DNA of 64,000 nucleotides from Marinicellulosiphila megalodicopiae (GCF_045862395.1 NZ_AP023087.1:1922001-1986000); one strand, 5' to 3'. Numbered from the stretch's first letter, positions 26,799-35,776 are shown. The notes: generated by a model not told the origin, from the letters alone. Numbers and translations are program-made.

Positions 26799-26818
26799 AT
26801 TGGTGGTAAGCGAAGGCT

Positions 26819-27511
26819 TTACGCTTTCTTTTTTGCCAATAATTGAGCCAGTTTATCTTGGCCCGATTTAGGAGTATTACCAGAAAGACCAGCGGCTTTT
26901 AATTTATTATCTAAATCGCTGCCAGACTCTTCGTTTGCAAGTTCTTCTGCAGCTTCAAGCTCGGCACTGCGTTGGTTTTGCTTTTCTTTGATGCGTTCTA
27001 ATGAATCAAGAGCGGTTTTGACTTTATTGTTCGCGCCAATATGGCGAGAAGATACTGCTGTTTGAGCACGTTGAACTGACTCAGTAGCTTTAACTTGATC
27101 AATCTGCTGTTCCATTTTACGCACATTGGTTTTTGCTTTTGCAATGTTCGCTTTTAATGTTTTTTCAGATTTTAAAAAGCTATCGCGAATTGACGTTTCA
27201 GTTTCAAGTGTCGATTCTAAATCGGTCACACGATCCGCACATTCTAAAGCTAAGTCGTTATTGCCTTGTTCGCTTGCTGTAATTGCGTGTTGCGTATAAG
27301 TGTCTACATCTGATTGAACAGATTTGATCTTTTGATCAGACAATTTACGTTTTGCCATAATACGCGTTAAGTTTTCATCACATTTTTGTAACTCAACTCG
27401 CGCATCGCGTAATTCTTGGTCCAAAATGCGAATAGCTTGTGTGTCCGCTACTGCTTCTAAACCTTCGTTTGTCGCACCGCGTAATGCGGTCCATAGTTTT
27501 CTTAAGCTCAT
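26819..27511 (-). CDS. yjfJ: PspA/IM30-family protein (YjfJ-like)
   Basis: A 230-residue coiled-coil protein of the PspA/IM30 (ESCRT-III-like) family: LRKLWTALRGATNEGLEAVADTQAIRILDQELRDARVEL, long Glu/Lys/Gln-rich helices, and LKAAGLSGNTPKSGQDKLAQLLAKKKA at the end. PspA-type proteins coat the inner membrane and protect it under stress. It starts within the end of the DUF2170 gene (ATGA overlap), so the two are cotranslated. The C-terminus shortened by a Gly/Pro tail is typical of the YjfJ branch. Confidence 0.92.
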   Translation of the reverse strand: MSLRKLWTALRGATNEGLEAVADTQAIRILDQELRDARVELQKCDENLTRIMAKRKLSDQKIKSVQSDVDTYTQHAITASEQGNNDLALECADRVTDLESTLETETSIRDSFLKSEKTLKANIAKAKTNVRKMEQQIDQVKATESVQRAQTAVSSRHIGANNKVKTALDSLERIKEKQNQRSAELEAAEELANEESGSDLDNKLKAAGLSGNTPKSGQDKLAQLLAKKKA

Positions 27512-27912
27512 GCTAATGCCTCTTGTTTTAGGTATTGACCATAGGTTTCTAAAAATTCACCAACGTTATCAAACAAGGTTTCAATTTCTTCGATAACAAC
27601 TTCTGCTTTACTGTTAACCGATAACGATCCGAATGCCACGTAATATTCTTCGCCATCAATTGAGTGAATGCACACAGTGGTAAGTGGCATCAATTGGTGA
27701 GTGCGTAAAATAATATCGTTTAATGCATGGGGGTCGCTTACTAAGTTTTTTGGAAACAAGGTAGATTCAACAATCAATTGCGCTTCACCTGCATAAATAA
27801 AAGCATCTAAGCCTTCATCGTTTGAGATGCTTATGCAATCGCCTTCAGTCTCAATCACCCAGTTTTGATTTTCGTTTAGTAATTTAGCTAACGTTTCTTG
27901 GTTCCAATTCAC
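27508..27912 (-). CDS. yjfI: DUF2170 protein (YjfI-like)
   Basis: A 134-residue protein with a GTG start after an AAAGGAG ribosome site. WNQETLAKLLNENQNWVIETEGDCISISNDEG and FPKNLVSDPHALNDIILRTHQLMPLTTVCIHSIDGEEYYVAFGSLS match DUF2170/YjfI. Function unknown. It is the first gene of the six-gene operon, with a good promoter just upstream. Confidence 0.9.
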   Translation of the reverse strand: MNWNQETLAKLLNENQNWVIETEGDCISISNDEGLDAFIYAGEAQLIVESTLFPKNLVSDPHALNDIILRTHQLMPLTTVCIHSIDGEEYYVAFGSLSVNSKAEVVIEEIETLFDNVGEFLETYGQYLKQEALA

Positions 27913-27955
27913 TGTTTGGCTCCTTTAATTAAAAAATTGTGGAATATTGGTAACA

Positions 27956-27983
27956 AATCTAGCACTATAGTTATATAAGTCAA
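27956..27983 (-). promoter_or_regulatory. Promoter of the yjf-type operon
   Basis: On the minus strand, TTGACT (27978-27983) and TAGATT (27956-27961) with a 16-bp spacer containing the palindrome ACTATAGT. It lies about 45 bp before the GTG. A sigma-70 pattern, with no sigma-54 motif seen (E. coli pspA uses sigma-54). Confidence 0.55.
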
Positions 27984-28048
27984 GAATTTATTTTCATTTT
28001 TATGTTAAATAACCCTTTTATGTGTCATATAGGTCACGGTTGAGTATT

Positions 28049-28321
28049 ATGAAACACGAGCAAAGCATACATAACAAAAACGCCCTTAAACCTTATAAAC
28101 AGGCGATCAGTCGATATATACGATCAGCCATGGTACTAAAGGGAATGAAATATGACCAGCTCTCAGAGCGATTGTTGGACAAAGGTATTGATTTAACCTC
28201 TGACAATTTAAGAAGCAAAGTCAGTAAGGGGATGTTTTCTGCAGATTTGTTGGTGGCGATCATTGATATTTTGCAAGTTGAAGAGGTGGCGATGAGCGAA
28301 ATTTTAAAGTTGATTGATTAA
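28049..28321 (+). CDS. DUF6471-type small helical protein, possible regulator
   Basis: A 90-residue product from ATG at 28049; a GTG 27 bp upstream would add nine residues. SRYIRSAMVLKGMKYDQLSERLLDKGI, then LTSDNLRSKVSKGMFSADLLVAIIDIL, resembles DUF6471 proteins, which have a helix-turn-helix-like layout of short helices. It is transcribed away from the yjf-type operon and shares its upstream region, a common setting for a local regulator. DNA binding is inferred. Confidence 0.75.
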   Translation: MKHEQSIHNKNALKPYKQAISRYIRSAMVLKGMKYDQLSERLLDKGIDLTSDNLRSKVSKGMFSADLLVAIIDILQVEEVAMSEILKLID

Positions 28322-28337
28322 GTCAAAAGCTCGCGCG

Positions 28338-28745
28338 TTATTTTAAAGCAGGACGAGAGTCACGCATTAAATAATCGAGTGCTTTTTGTGCTTTGGTTTG
28401 ATCTAATAAGTCCACAGCTTCTATCATTTCGCAATCGTCGCGAATCATTTCATTAATGCTTGTTGGGTAGTGCCTGCAATCTTCAGGTCGATCGTAATAA
28501 ATACTGCATGTATAGATCGATGGTTGATTTTGGTTTTTAATGTTTGGATTGGGTAATTGCTGCAGAAAAGGGCAGTAAGATAATTTCTCTCCAGATATTG
28601 GGTCGACCCAAATTTCACCGTTTAGGGTGTACTGTGCAATATGCGGTTGAAATATTTCCCACATTTTGATTTCTTCTTCGCTGGCATCTAACGCGCCGTC
28701 GGCGTATTTAATGCAACATTTGCCACATTGAGTGCAGTCTTTCAT
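28338..28745 (-). CDS. YkgJ-family cysteine-cluster protein
   Basis: A 135-residue protein with eight Cys. The N-terminal CTQCGKCC motif begins at residue 4, and CPFL, YTCSIYYDRPEDCRHYP follow. This is the YkgJ (UPF0153) zinc/iron-cluster signature. It begins two bases before the end of the MATE gene and is the last gene of the tsaD-folB-folK-MATE-ykgJ run. The role is not known. Confidence 0.92.
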   Translation of the reverse strand: MKDCTQCGKCCIKYADGALDASEEEIKMWEIFQPHIAQYTLNGEIWVDPISGEKLSYCPFLQQLPNPNIKNQNQPSIYTCSIYYDRPEDCRHYPTSINEMIRDDCEMIEAVDLLDQTKAQKALDYLMRDSRPALK

Positions 28746-28746
28746 T

Positions 28747-30081
28747 TTACGCTTCTTTGTTGAAGGCTAATTTTAAGCGCCATAATAACCCAATCCAGGC
28801 CAGGGTTAATCCGCAAGTTAAACCCACCCAAAAACCTCTTACCCCAATATTAAAATCTGAAAAATACGTTAAGTAATAACCAAGTGGTAAAGCAATCACC
28901 CAAAATGCGACAAACGCAATGGCCATTGGCCAGTTGGTGTCTTGGTATGCGCGAAGTGCGCCTGTGGTAGTCACTTGTAAACAATCAATGACTTGAAATG
29001 CGCCACCAATAAATAAAATGGAGGTGCCCAAAGTGATAATGGCCGCTTCTTTACTGTATAACCCAATTAAAAATGGAGCGGATATAAAGTACATACTCAT
29101 TAAGCTTAAACCTAAGATCAGGCTAATTAATAATGACATCCAAATAGTGCGTTTGGCTTGAGCAAAATCTTTTGCGCCTAAATGATGACTGATACGAATA
29201 GTCAGTGCCATCGACAAACTTAATGGAATCATAAACGTTACAGATATAATATTTAAAGCAATTTGTTGGCTGGCAACAATTTCATTGCCTAATTTTGCAA
29301 TGAAAATAGCAATAAAGCTGAATGAGCTGACTTCTATTAAAAGTGAAAAACCAATGGGAGTCCCGATTTTAATGATTTGAAATAAGCTTTGAAAATCGGG
29401 CTTTTCAAACGTAAAAGGCACGTTGTCTTTTTTTAAATATACGATAAAGGCAAGTAACGTGATATTGGTTGCAATGCTACTTGCCACCCCGCAACCCACG
29501 CCACCTAATTCAGGCAAACCAAATAACCCAAAAATAAATACATAGTTTAATGGAATATTAATTAACGCCATAAACAATGACATGTACATAATGACTCGGG
29601 TTTGACCTAAACCATCACAGTACGCACGCATAAACTGAATAATAATTAATGCAGGAATACCGTATTTAAACGCATTTAAATAATCGTTAGCAATGTTTAA
29701 ATCATCAATAGGGGTTTGAAAATATAACAGGACAGGTTTAAAAAATGACAGGGCTATGAACGACAAAGGAATTAATAAAATGGGTAAATACAAAGACTGG
29801 GTGAAAAGGGTAGCGATTTTATGAGTTTGCTTAGCACCAAATAAATTGCCAATTAACGCCGTAGACCCAATGCTGATACCCATAATAATTAATAAAATCG
29901 GTAACCAAAAACTGCTACCTAAGGCGACAGCGGTGACATGCTGGGCGCTTACTTGGCCTGACATCATGACATCTGCTACACCTAATCCCATTTGCGCTAA
30001 TTGCGTAATAAGAATGGGCCATGCAAGTTTTGAAAGTGTGGAGAATTCTTTTTTATAACTTGAAAAAGATGAAGTGTTCAT
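28747..30081 (-). CDS. MATE-family multidrug/cation efflux transporter
   Basis: A 444-residue membrane protein with twelve helices, of the NorM/MATE group. Visible are SKLAWPILITQLAQMGLGVADVMMSGQVS at the N-terminus, LFGAKQTHKIATLF, YLNAFKYGIPALIIIQFMRAYCDGLGQTRV, FGLPELGGVGCGVAS and GALRAYQDTNWPM in the second half. The start is taken as the ATG at 30081 rather than a TTG 24 bp upstream; neither has a clear ribosome site. It lies 58 bp after folK in the same direction. Substrate unknown. Confidence 0.93.
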   Translation of the reverse strand: MNTSSFSSYKKEFSTLSKLAWPILITQLAQMGLGVADVMMSGQVSAQHVTAVALGSSFWLPILLIIMGISIGSTALIGNLFGAKQTHKIATLFTQSLYLPILLIPLSFIALSFFKPVLLYFQTPIDDLNIANDYLNAFKYGIPALIIIQFMRAYCDGLGQTRVIMYMSLFMALINIPLNYVFIFGLFGLPELGGVGCGVASSIATNITLLAFIVYLKKDNVPFTFEKPDFQSLFQIIKIGTPIGFSLLIEVSSFSFIAIFIAKLGNEIVASQQIALNIISVTFMIPLSLSMALTIRISHHLGAKDFAQAKRTIWMSLLISLILGLSLMSMYFISAPFLIGLYSKEAAIITLGTSILFIGGAFQVIDCLQVTTTGALRAYQDTNWPMAIAFVAFWVIALPLGYYLTYFSDFNIGVRGFWVGLTCGLTLAWIGLLWRLKLAFNKEA

Positions 30082-30139
30082 AATTAAATCGATGAATAAA
30101 AACAACAGTGTAACGAGTGATGGCTGTTTTTACGATCTT

Positions 30140-30628
30140 TTACAGAAATTCTATGCGAGATTTATGAGGGTAGTCCTTCCAGAGCTCTTTTGCAGATTGA
30201 GTTTTGCTGGGCAATATTAAGTCAGGTAAAAATTGCGCAAGTGGCCCTAACACATGGGCATTATAAAACACTTCTTTGCGCGGTAGGGTTAAATGAAAAT
30301 AAGTACCTGCCCAGTTATTAAAGCTGATGATGTCGATGTCGCATTTTTTATTAAAACAGCCCGATGGATTACTGATAATACCAATAGATTGCTCAATGGA
30401 TTTCATTTTTGTTTTTAAATCCACAACCGACAACTGCGTATGAATCGCGATAACCGCATTAATAAAATCCGCGCCATCAAATCCCACTGCTTTTGATTTA
30501 ACGTATTTTGAAATCGTTAAATCAGCGTCCATTTGTTTAAGGGCTTGCAATCCTAGTTCAAGATTTAATTCAGGTTCGATATTGCTACCGATGCCTAATA
30601 ATACAAAATGTTGAGAGTTGTTTTTCAT
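30140..30628 (-). CDS. folK: FolK, hydroxymethyldihydropterin pyrophosphokinase (divergent)
   Basis: A 162-residue HPPK: LLGIGSNIEPELNLELGLQAL, VKSKAVGFDGADFINAVIAI, KSIEQSIGIISNPSGCFNKKC, then DIDIISFNN and LTLPRKEVFYNAHVLGPLAQFLPDLILP. The catalytic D-I-D pair is present, but the usual R before it (PRxxDxDIL) is replaced by Lys (NKKCDIDII), and the GPR motif is lost. It lies six bases after folB, as expected for the folate pathway (making the pyrophosphate of 6-hydroxymethyl-7,8-dihydropterin). It may be slow or specialised; a second canonical folK may exist elsewhere. Confidence 0.85.
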   Translation of the reverse strand: MKNNSQHFVLLGIGSNIEPELNLELGLQALKQMDADLTISKYVKSKAVGFDGADFINAVIAIHTQLSVVDLKTKMKSIEQSIGIISNPSGCFNKKCDIDIISFNNWAGTYFHLTLPRKEVFYNAHVLGPLAQFLPDLILPSKTQSAKELWKDYPHKSRIEFL

Positions 30629-30634
30629 AATGTC

Positions 30635-31030
30635 TTAATAATCAACTGCGTGACGAACGATTTTAATGCCGACGGTGTTGGCCTCTGGAATGATTCCGAC
30701 TTTTGCGATTTTTAATTCTAATTCGTTAATACTGAATGTAGCAAAAAGGTGGGCGCAAATTTTTTCTGCTAAAGATTCTAAAAGATCATTATCTTGAGTA
30801 TCGCTAAACGTTAAAATGGATTCACATAAACTGGCGTAATTCACCGTGTCTTTAATATCGTCTGACTGACTGGCCGCTTTAATATTATGAGTGACTTGAA
30901 TGTCCATTTTTAATACTTGGCGGGTAAGTTTTTCCCAATCAAGCATACCAATGCGCGTCGGTACGTTTAATTGTTCAACAAATATAACGTCGTCACCAGA
31001 AGAGTTGAAGAAATGGTTAAATTGACTCAT
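30635..31030 (-). CDS. folB: FolB, dihydroneopterin aldolase
   Basis: A 131-residue T-fold enzyme. VFVEQLNVPTRIGMLDWEKLTRQVLKMDIQVTHNI is the FolB N-terminus, with the Glu near residue 19 and Tyr (VNYASLCESI) in place of the usual active-site pair; LLESLAEKICAHLF matches the conserved helix and IAKVGIIPEANTVGIKIVR the C-terminus (Lys of the KxG pattern). It makes 6-hydroxymethyldihydropterin for FolK. It overlaps tsaD by four bases and precedes folK by six. Confidence 0.9.
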   Translation of the reverse strand: MSQFNHFFNSSGDDVIFVEQLNVPTRIGMLDWEKLTRQVLKMDIQVTHNIKAASQSDDIKDTVNYASLCESILTFSDTQDNDLLESLAEKICAHLFATFSINELELKIAKVGIIPEANTVGIKIVRHAVDY

Positions 31031-32055
31031 GACAAAGGCTCCAAAGTATCGATCGGCCAGCGAGGTTTGACATCAACAGACTGTGTGCTGGATTGCCCTG
31101 CGTTTAAACGAAGTGCGCCAGCAAGGGCGATCATCGCACCGTTGTCTGTACAAAATTCAGGACGGGCATAAAACAGTTTTGAGCGTTTAGACTGGCACAT
31201 CGTCCCCAGTTGCTCGCGTAATCTGACATTGGCACTGACGCCGCCTGCAATCACTAATGTTTTGTGGCCTGTATGTTCTAATGCGCGTTTGCATTTAATG
31301 CTTAACGTTGAACAAACGGCGTGTTCAAAACCAAAGGCAATTTCTTTTTGGCATTGCTCGTCAAAAGTTTCGTTTTCAACTTCTTTTTTAATGGCATTTC
31401 GCACAGAGGTTTTTAAGCCTGAAAAACTCATGTCCATACCCGGGCGATCAATCATCGGTCTAGGAAAGGTAAATCGAGACGCATCCACACTTTGTGCAAG
31501 TTTGCTTAATAGTGGTCCACCAGGGTAGGGCAGTCCCATCATTTTAGCGGTTTTATCAAACGCTTCACCTGCGGCATCATCAAGGGACTCGCCTAAAATT
31601 TCGTATTGACCAATGGCTTTTACATCTACAAGCATCGTGTGACCGCCAGAAACCAATAACGCAACAAATGGAAACTCAGGCGGGGTATCTTCTAACATGG
31701 GCGCCAATAAATGGCCTTCCATGTGATGCACACCTAATGCAGGCACGCCAATACTTTTAGCAAAGGCAGTGGCAAAACAAGCGCCAACCATTACGGCACC
31801 AATCAGCCCAGGGCCTTGCGTGTAGGCTACGGCGTCAATGTCTTTTTTGCTTGTATTGGTTTGATCAAGAAGTTGATTGATTAATTGAGGCAATTTGATG
31901 ATGTGATCACGCGATGCCAGCTCTGGAACCACTCCGCCAAATTCTGCATGCATTTTTATTTGAGAAAATAATGTATGGCCCACCAGCCCATTATCAGTGT
32001 CATACAGCGCAACACCGGTCTCATCACATGAGGATTCAATACCTAAAACTAACAT
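31027..32055 (-). CDS. tsaD: TsaD, tRNA N6-threonylcarbamoyladenosine transferase subunit
   Basis: A 342-residue protein of the Kae1/TsaD family. MLVLGIESSCDETGVALYD is the N-terminus, followed by GPGLIGAVMVG, the metal-ligand HHMEGHLLAPML, SGGHTMLVD, GEAFDKTAKMMGLPYPGGP, and late motifs IAGGVSANVRL and CTDNGAMIALAG. It uses threonylcarbamoyl-AMP to modify A37 of ANN-decoding tRNAs. Start set to the ATG with an AGGGTG ribosome site. Usually next to rpsU or dnaG; here it leads folB-folK. Confidence 0.97.
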   Translation of the reverse strand: MLVLGIESSCDETGVALYDTDNGLVGHTLFSQIKMHAEFGGVVPELASRDHIIKLPQLINQLLDQTNTSKKDIDAVAYTQGPGLIGAVMVGACFATAFAKSIGVPALGVHHMEGHLLAPMLEDTPPEFPFVALLVSGGHTMLVDVKAIGQYEILGESLDDAAGEAFDKTAKMMGLPYPGGPLLSKLAQSVDASRFTFPRPMIDRPGMDMSFSGLKTSVRNAIKKEVENETFDEQCQKEIAFGFEHAVCSTLSIKCKRALEHTGHKTLVIAGGVSANVRLREQLGTMCQSKRSKLFYARPEFCTDNGAMIALAGALRLNAGQSSTQSVDVKPRWPIDTLEPLS

Positions 32056-32189
32056 CAAAACACCCTAATAAAATTTGGTGCGTATGATACAGCAGAACGC
32101 ACAATGGCACTACAGACAATAATGTGTAGAAAAGGTAACTGAATATTATTTTAAAAATTGAAGAAGAGGGAGGGTGAAAAAAGGACTAT

Positions 32190-32221
32190 TACCACCAGCC
32201 CCAATCCCGAGGCTGATGGTA
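32190..32221 (-). terminator. Hairpin after the beta-propeller gene
   Basis: TACCAcCAGCC and GGCTGaTGGTA arms (one mismatch) around ten bases. On the minus strand it is followed by a run of T after ten bases. Weak but well placed to end the lipoprotein transcript. Confidence 0.5.
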
Positions 32222-32229
32222 ACAAAGGG

Positions 32230-34389
32230 TTATTGTGCGCTTGAGTGAACGTCAGTGGTTTCTGAAAAATCTACAGAAAATACTTCACCATTAATTGCAT
32301 AATGCACGGCACTGCCACGAATCACTGCACGAGACTGATAAACATCTCTTGGTTGATCCGTGACTTCAATTTCATTTACTTGAGTAATAGTAGCTGGTGA
32401 GGTTGAATAATCTACTTGAATTAACCAAATACCTGCCATATTTGTGTAATACGTCTCACTATTGACTGTCCAGTCATTATAACCCCAGCGCTGAATCGGA
32501 ATGGCTATTCTGAATAATTGGTTTTCAGCATCATTAATGGAGGTGAATGCTTTGTAGTCCCATGTTGCAGGGCTGTAAGTTCTTGAGTCTAATTCGATGG
32601 TTCCTAGTACAGAAGAATCGGTACCTGTTTGATCGTAAAGCTCAATTTTTAAACGACGATCATCTGTTTGGCCTAAACCTACTGTTAATTCAGTGTCTTC
32701 GATATTGTGTAAATAGGTTGAAAAACCAGGTATTTCTAATTCAGATTCCATCCAAATATTACTTGGATCTGAAATATTAAATTCATATAAAGGATCAGAA
32801 TTTAAATACGTCACAATTTGCACGCTGTTGCCATCAATGCGTGCGCTGAATATATCTTCACGCTCTTTACCAATCGCTTTTTCGCCTGCTTCAGGGTACA
32901 CATCAAGTTGCGTAAACTCACTGCCGTTTACTTCAAAGTTACGAATGTAATGCTCTCGGTTGTTGCTGTTTTGTTCGGTTAAAATCAACGTTAATACCTG
33001 TTGCTCATTTAGGGTTTGTTCTTTGATTCTGAATTTAGAATCAATGCCCCAGCCTAAGCTGCCATCCGTATATAAGCTGCCAGTGTAGTTTAATGTGTTT
33101 AAATCAAATCGATCTAAATTGGTTTTGACGCGGTTGTCGTCGTTTCTCCAGTTATAATCTGTTGTTAAAAAATACACTGCTTCTTCATTCATATAAATAG
33201 AATGCATAGGTGCTAACGTACAAACCGTTTGGATGTTAGAAGGATCTGTTAAATCAATTTTGGTTAGATATGTAAATGTAATGCCCCAAGCAGGGCGTTC
33301 ATCTTTAGGTAAAAGACAGGTTTCAATAGGTGATAATAATTGAGGTGCTTCATCGTTTAATTGAATGGTCCCCATTAACTTATTAGTTGGAATGCTGTTA
33401 AGGGCGTCTGTATTTAATGTGTCAGCAAATTGATAAAACTCATAAGGCGAACGACGGCTAACCACAAATAATTCATCATTTAATACACGGGTGTCCACAA
33501 TATAACCATCCAGTTTAATGCTCCAGTTAGCTTGAGGATTAATTGGGTCCGAAACATCGATCATGTCAATGCCAGACTTGTTGTGCCACCAGCCATAGTT
33601 GCTGCGCATTTCGGGTAATTCATCGCTTAAGGAGGATAAAACCAATAAACCTGTATCATCCAATACGTCGTATAACCCTGACACATAATTAGAATACGGA
33701 TTCAGTTTTGTGTTGGAAATAATCGCACTTGAGGCCGGTGTTTGAATCATTTCAAAAACTTTTAATTCACCTTCAGTGATATAAATGTCATCTAATTCCC
33801 AGCGGCCTTCACACCAATTATAAAAATAAGGCTCCGAAGTTTTAGAATCTATTTCAATGGTGTCTACTATGCTGTCTACTTGCACGGAAGGTTCAATAAA
33901 AAAGCCACCGTCAAAGTAATTATCTTGGCAGTCTTGTTTTTGCTTGGCTGTGTTTTCTTTCCACACATATTGGTAATCGACTTTAGGTTGTTTAGGTGTC
34001 GCTAAATAACGATTGTCGATGACTTTTACCCAATCAGACTCATCCACACCGTCTTCAATGGTGTTGGTTTCGCTTGCTTCAATGTTATCAGTTGCAGGAG
34101 CAGCAACAGCATCAAAATCTTGCACAGTCTGAACGCCAGCTTCTGCGCTATTAAGTTCATAGACAACATTGCGTTGTTGGTTTTCAAAATTTTTGGCTAA
34201 CCAATCGATCACTTCACTTTGGTTGGCTTGGCAAAGTCCATTTTGCAGTGTTTGACTTTCACATTGTGTTGCAGCAGTAGGGGTATCATCCTCAATGTCA
34301 AACTCAGTGAAACATCCTGTTAATACTAAAGTGGATGCACAGGTCGCAAAAAGAACAGCAGTTGGTGTGCGTTTTGTTTTGTGTATCAT
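32230..34389 (-). CDS. Beta-propeller lipoprotein (PF09826-like)
   Basis: A 719-residue lipoprotein: signal and lipobox LVLTGC (Cys26), then a low-complexity acidic spacer. DGVDESDWVKVIDNRYLATPKQ, near residue 112, matches the start of the secreted C-terminal beta-propeller family (typical GVDEADIVKTDG). Repeats of IDLTDPSNIQTVC, DISDPSNIWME and DVSDPINPQANWSIKLDG are blade motifs, and there are several Cys. The propeller is likely exposed at the outer membrane or periplasm. Function unknown; a scaffolding or protease-inhibitor-like role has been proposed for relatives but I cannot support that here. Confidence 0.85.
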   Translation of the reverse strand: MIHKTKRTPTAVLFATCASTLVLTGCFTEFDIEDDTPTAATQCESQTLQNGLCQANQSEVIDWLAKNFENQQRNVVYELNSAEAGVQTVQDFDAVAAPATDNIEASETNTIEDGVDESDWVKVIDNRYLATPKQPKVDYQYVWKENTAKQKQDCQDNYFDGGFFIEPSVQVDSIVDTIEIDSKTSEPYFYNWCEGRWELDDIYITEGELKVFEMIQTPASSAIISNTKLNPYSNYVSGLYDVLDDTGLLVLSSLSDELPEMRSNYGWWHNKSGIDMIDVSDPINPQANWSIKLDGYIVDTRVLNDELFVVSRRSPYEFYQFADTLNTDALNSIPTNKLMGTIQLNDEAPQLLSPIETCLLPKDERPAWGITFTYLTKIDLTDPSNIQTVCTLAPMHSIYMNEEAVYFLTTDYNWRNDDNRVKTNLDRFDLNTLNYTGSLYTDGSLGWGIDSKFRIKEQTLNEQQVLTLILTEQNSNNREHYIRNFEVNGSEFTQLDVYPEAGEKAIGKEREDIFSARIDGNSVQIVTYLNSDPLYEFNISDPSNIWMESELEIPGFSTYLHNIEDTELTVGLGQTDDRRLKIELYDQTGTDSSVLGTIELDSRTYSPATWDYKAFTSINDAENQLFRIAIPIQRWGYNDWTVNSETYYTNMAGIWLIQVDYSTSPATITQVNEIEVTDQPRDVYQSRAVIRGSAVHYAINGEVFSVDFSETTDVHSSAQ

Positions 34390-34482
34390 GGTTTACTCGC
34401 GTTGATTGGAATTAAAGGTTAAATTATACCTCTAATATAAAAAACAAATGTAACGGTATTCTCAAAGTAACAAGGTAATTTC

Positions 34483-35766
34483 ATGATTAAGTGGTTTTTA
34501 GGTTGTAGTTTGTTGGTTTCTATTTTTTTAAATATAGTGTTTGCTGTTGCATTAACGGATCAAACTAAAGTGGAGTCTGTTGATGTTCAATTTTCACAGC
34601 AATTTTCACAACAATATTCACAACAATTTTCACAGCAAGCGCAATCATTAAGTGAGCCAAATAAGCTAACTTTAATTGAAATTGAACCACTTAATTTGGC
34701 TGTTGAAAAAAAACAAGAAAACCAAATGTTGTTCGAGCAGGATCAATTAACTCAACTTATTGATCAATTCAATCAATTTTCTGATCAAAGTGATTGGCAA
34801 AATATGTTGGATACTCAACAAGCTTTATTTGAATTGGTTTTAAATGAAAATGATGAATTATTATCAAAAAAGGTAACGTCTTTAATTCATGCAAATTGGT
34901 TAAGTCAACTAACGCTGAATCAGAAATCTAATTTAAATGAAAGTTGGATCGATGCGATGTTGCAGTACATTGATCGTCAGCCTAATGATTTAGCTGTTGG
35001 GTATGTGTATGTCACTTATTTAATAGATGATGGGCAGTTTGACGAAGCTGTCAGTTATGTAAATTATTTAAAACAGGTTTCAACTAATAATATTGATTTA
35101 GAACAAATAACGCATGCATTTAATCAACTTGTCATTGATCAATTAAATGAATTGAAAGCTCAAACCAATTACACACAGGCGTTAAGTTTATTAAATGCCG
35201 TTTTGCAATATGAAGTATTAAATGTGCCCTTTTTGATTCAAAAAACCGATTTGCAAATTTTGTTAGGGGACTTTTTAAGTGCTGAGCAAACATTATCCAT
35301 GTATGAATTTGAATCTGAATATCAAAATCAAGTGGAACAATTAAAATTACGTATTGCAAATGCACCCAAAGATCATTCTATAGCCCTTAAAAGTTACGGT
35401 GGGCAATTTATTGTAAATACAATCTTTGATGACGGATATCAAGAAAATACCATTGCATTATTAATTGATACCGGTGCGAGTATTTCTGTGATTAATGAAC
35501 AAATCTTCCTGCAATTTGTGGATTCTCCAAATATTCGTTTTAGACAGAATATTTCTGTGGATACAGCAGGAGGTAAAGTGATAGCGAAATTGTATGACAT
35601 AGAACGCATTAAAATCGGTGAATTTGAAGTATTACAAACTCAATTTATGGTATTACCCATGGCAATTGATAAACAATATCAAGGATTGTTAGGAATGAGT
35701 TTCTTGCGGATGTTTGATTTTAATATTGACCAAAAAACCGCAAGATTGCATTTGAAAGTGCTATAA
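34483..35766 (+). CDS. Retropepsin-like aspartic protease, membrane-anchored
   Basis: A 427-residue protein. Residues about 5-24 are a membrane anchor (FLGCSLLVSIFLNIVFAVAL). A Gln/Ser/Phe repeat follows (four QFSQ-type units), then a long helical stretch resembling TPRs (LLNENDEL to YEFESEYQNQ, about 75-290). Residues about 300-427 are a clan-AA aspartic protease: LLIDTGASISVINEQIF is the D-T-G active site and GLLGMSFLRMFDFNID the matching hydrophobic-Gly motif. The single DTG means it acts as a dimer like retropepsins. Probably a periplasmic processing protease; substrate unknown. Confidence 0.87.
   Translation: MIKWFLGCSLLVSIFLNIVFAVALTDQTKVESVDVQFSQQFSQQYSQQFSQQAQSLSEPNKLTLIEIEPLNLAVEKKQENQMLFEQDQLTQLIDQFNQFSDQSDWQNMLDTQQALFELVLNENDELLSKKVTSLIHANWLSQLTLNQKSNLNESWIDAMLQYIDRQPNDLAVGYVYVTYLIDDGQFDEAVSYVNYLKQVSTNNIDLEQITHAFNQLVIDQLNELKAQTNYTQALSLLNAVLQYEVLNVPFLIQKTDLQILLGDFLSAEQTLSMYEFESEYQNQVEQLKLRIANAPKDHSIALKSYGGQFIVNTIFDDGYQENTIALLIDTGASISVINEQIFLQFVDSPNIRFRQNISVDTAGGKVIAKLYDIERIKIGEFEVLQTQFMVLPMAIDKQYQGLLGMSFLRMFDFNIDQKTARLHLKVL
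34588..34635 (+). repeat. Four 12-bp repeats (QFSQ/QYSQ) in the retropepsin gene
   Basis: The unit CAATTTTCACAG or close variants occurs four times in frame. Such repeats can change copy number without shifting the frame. Confidence 0.8.
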
Positions 35767-35776
35767 ATCCGTGGTG

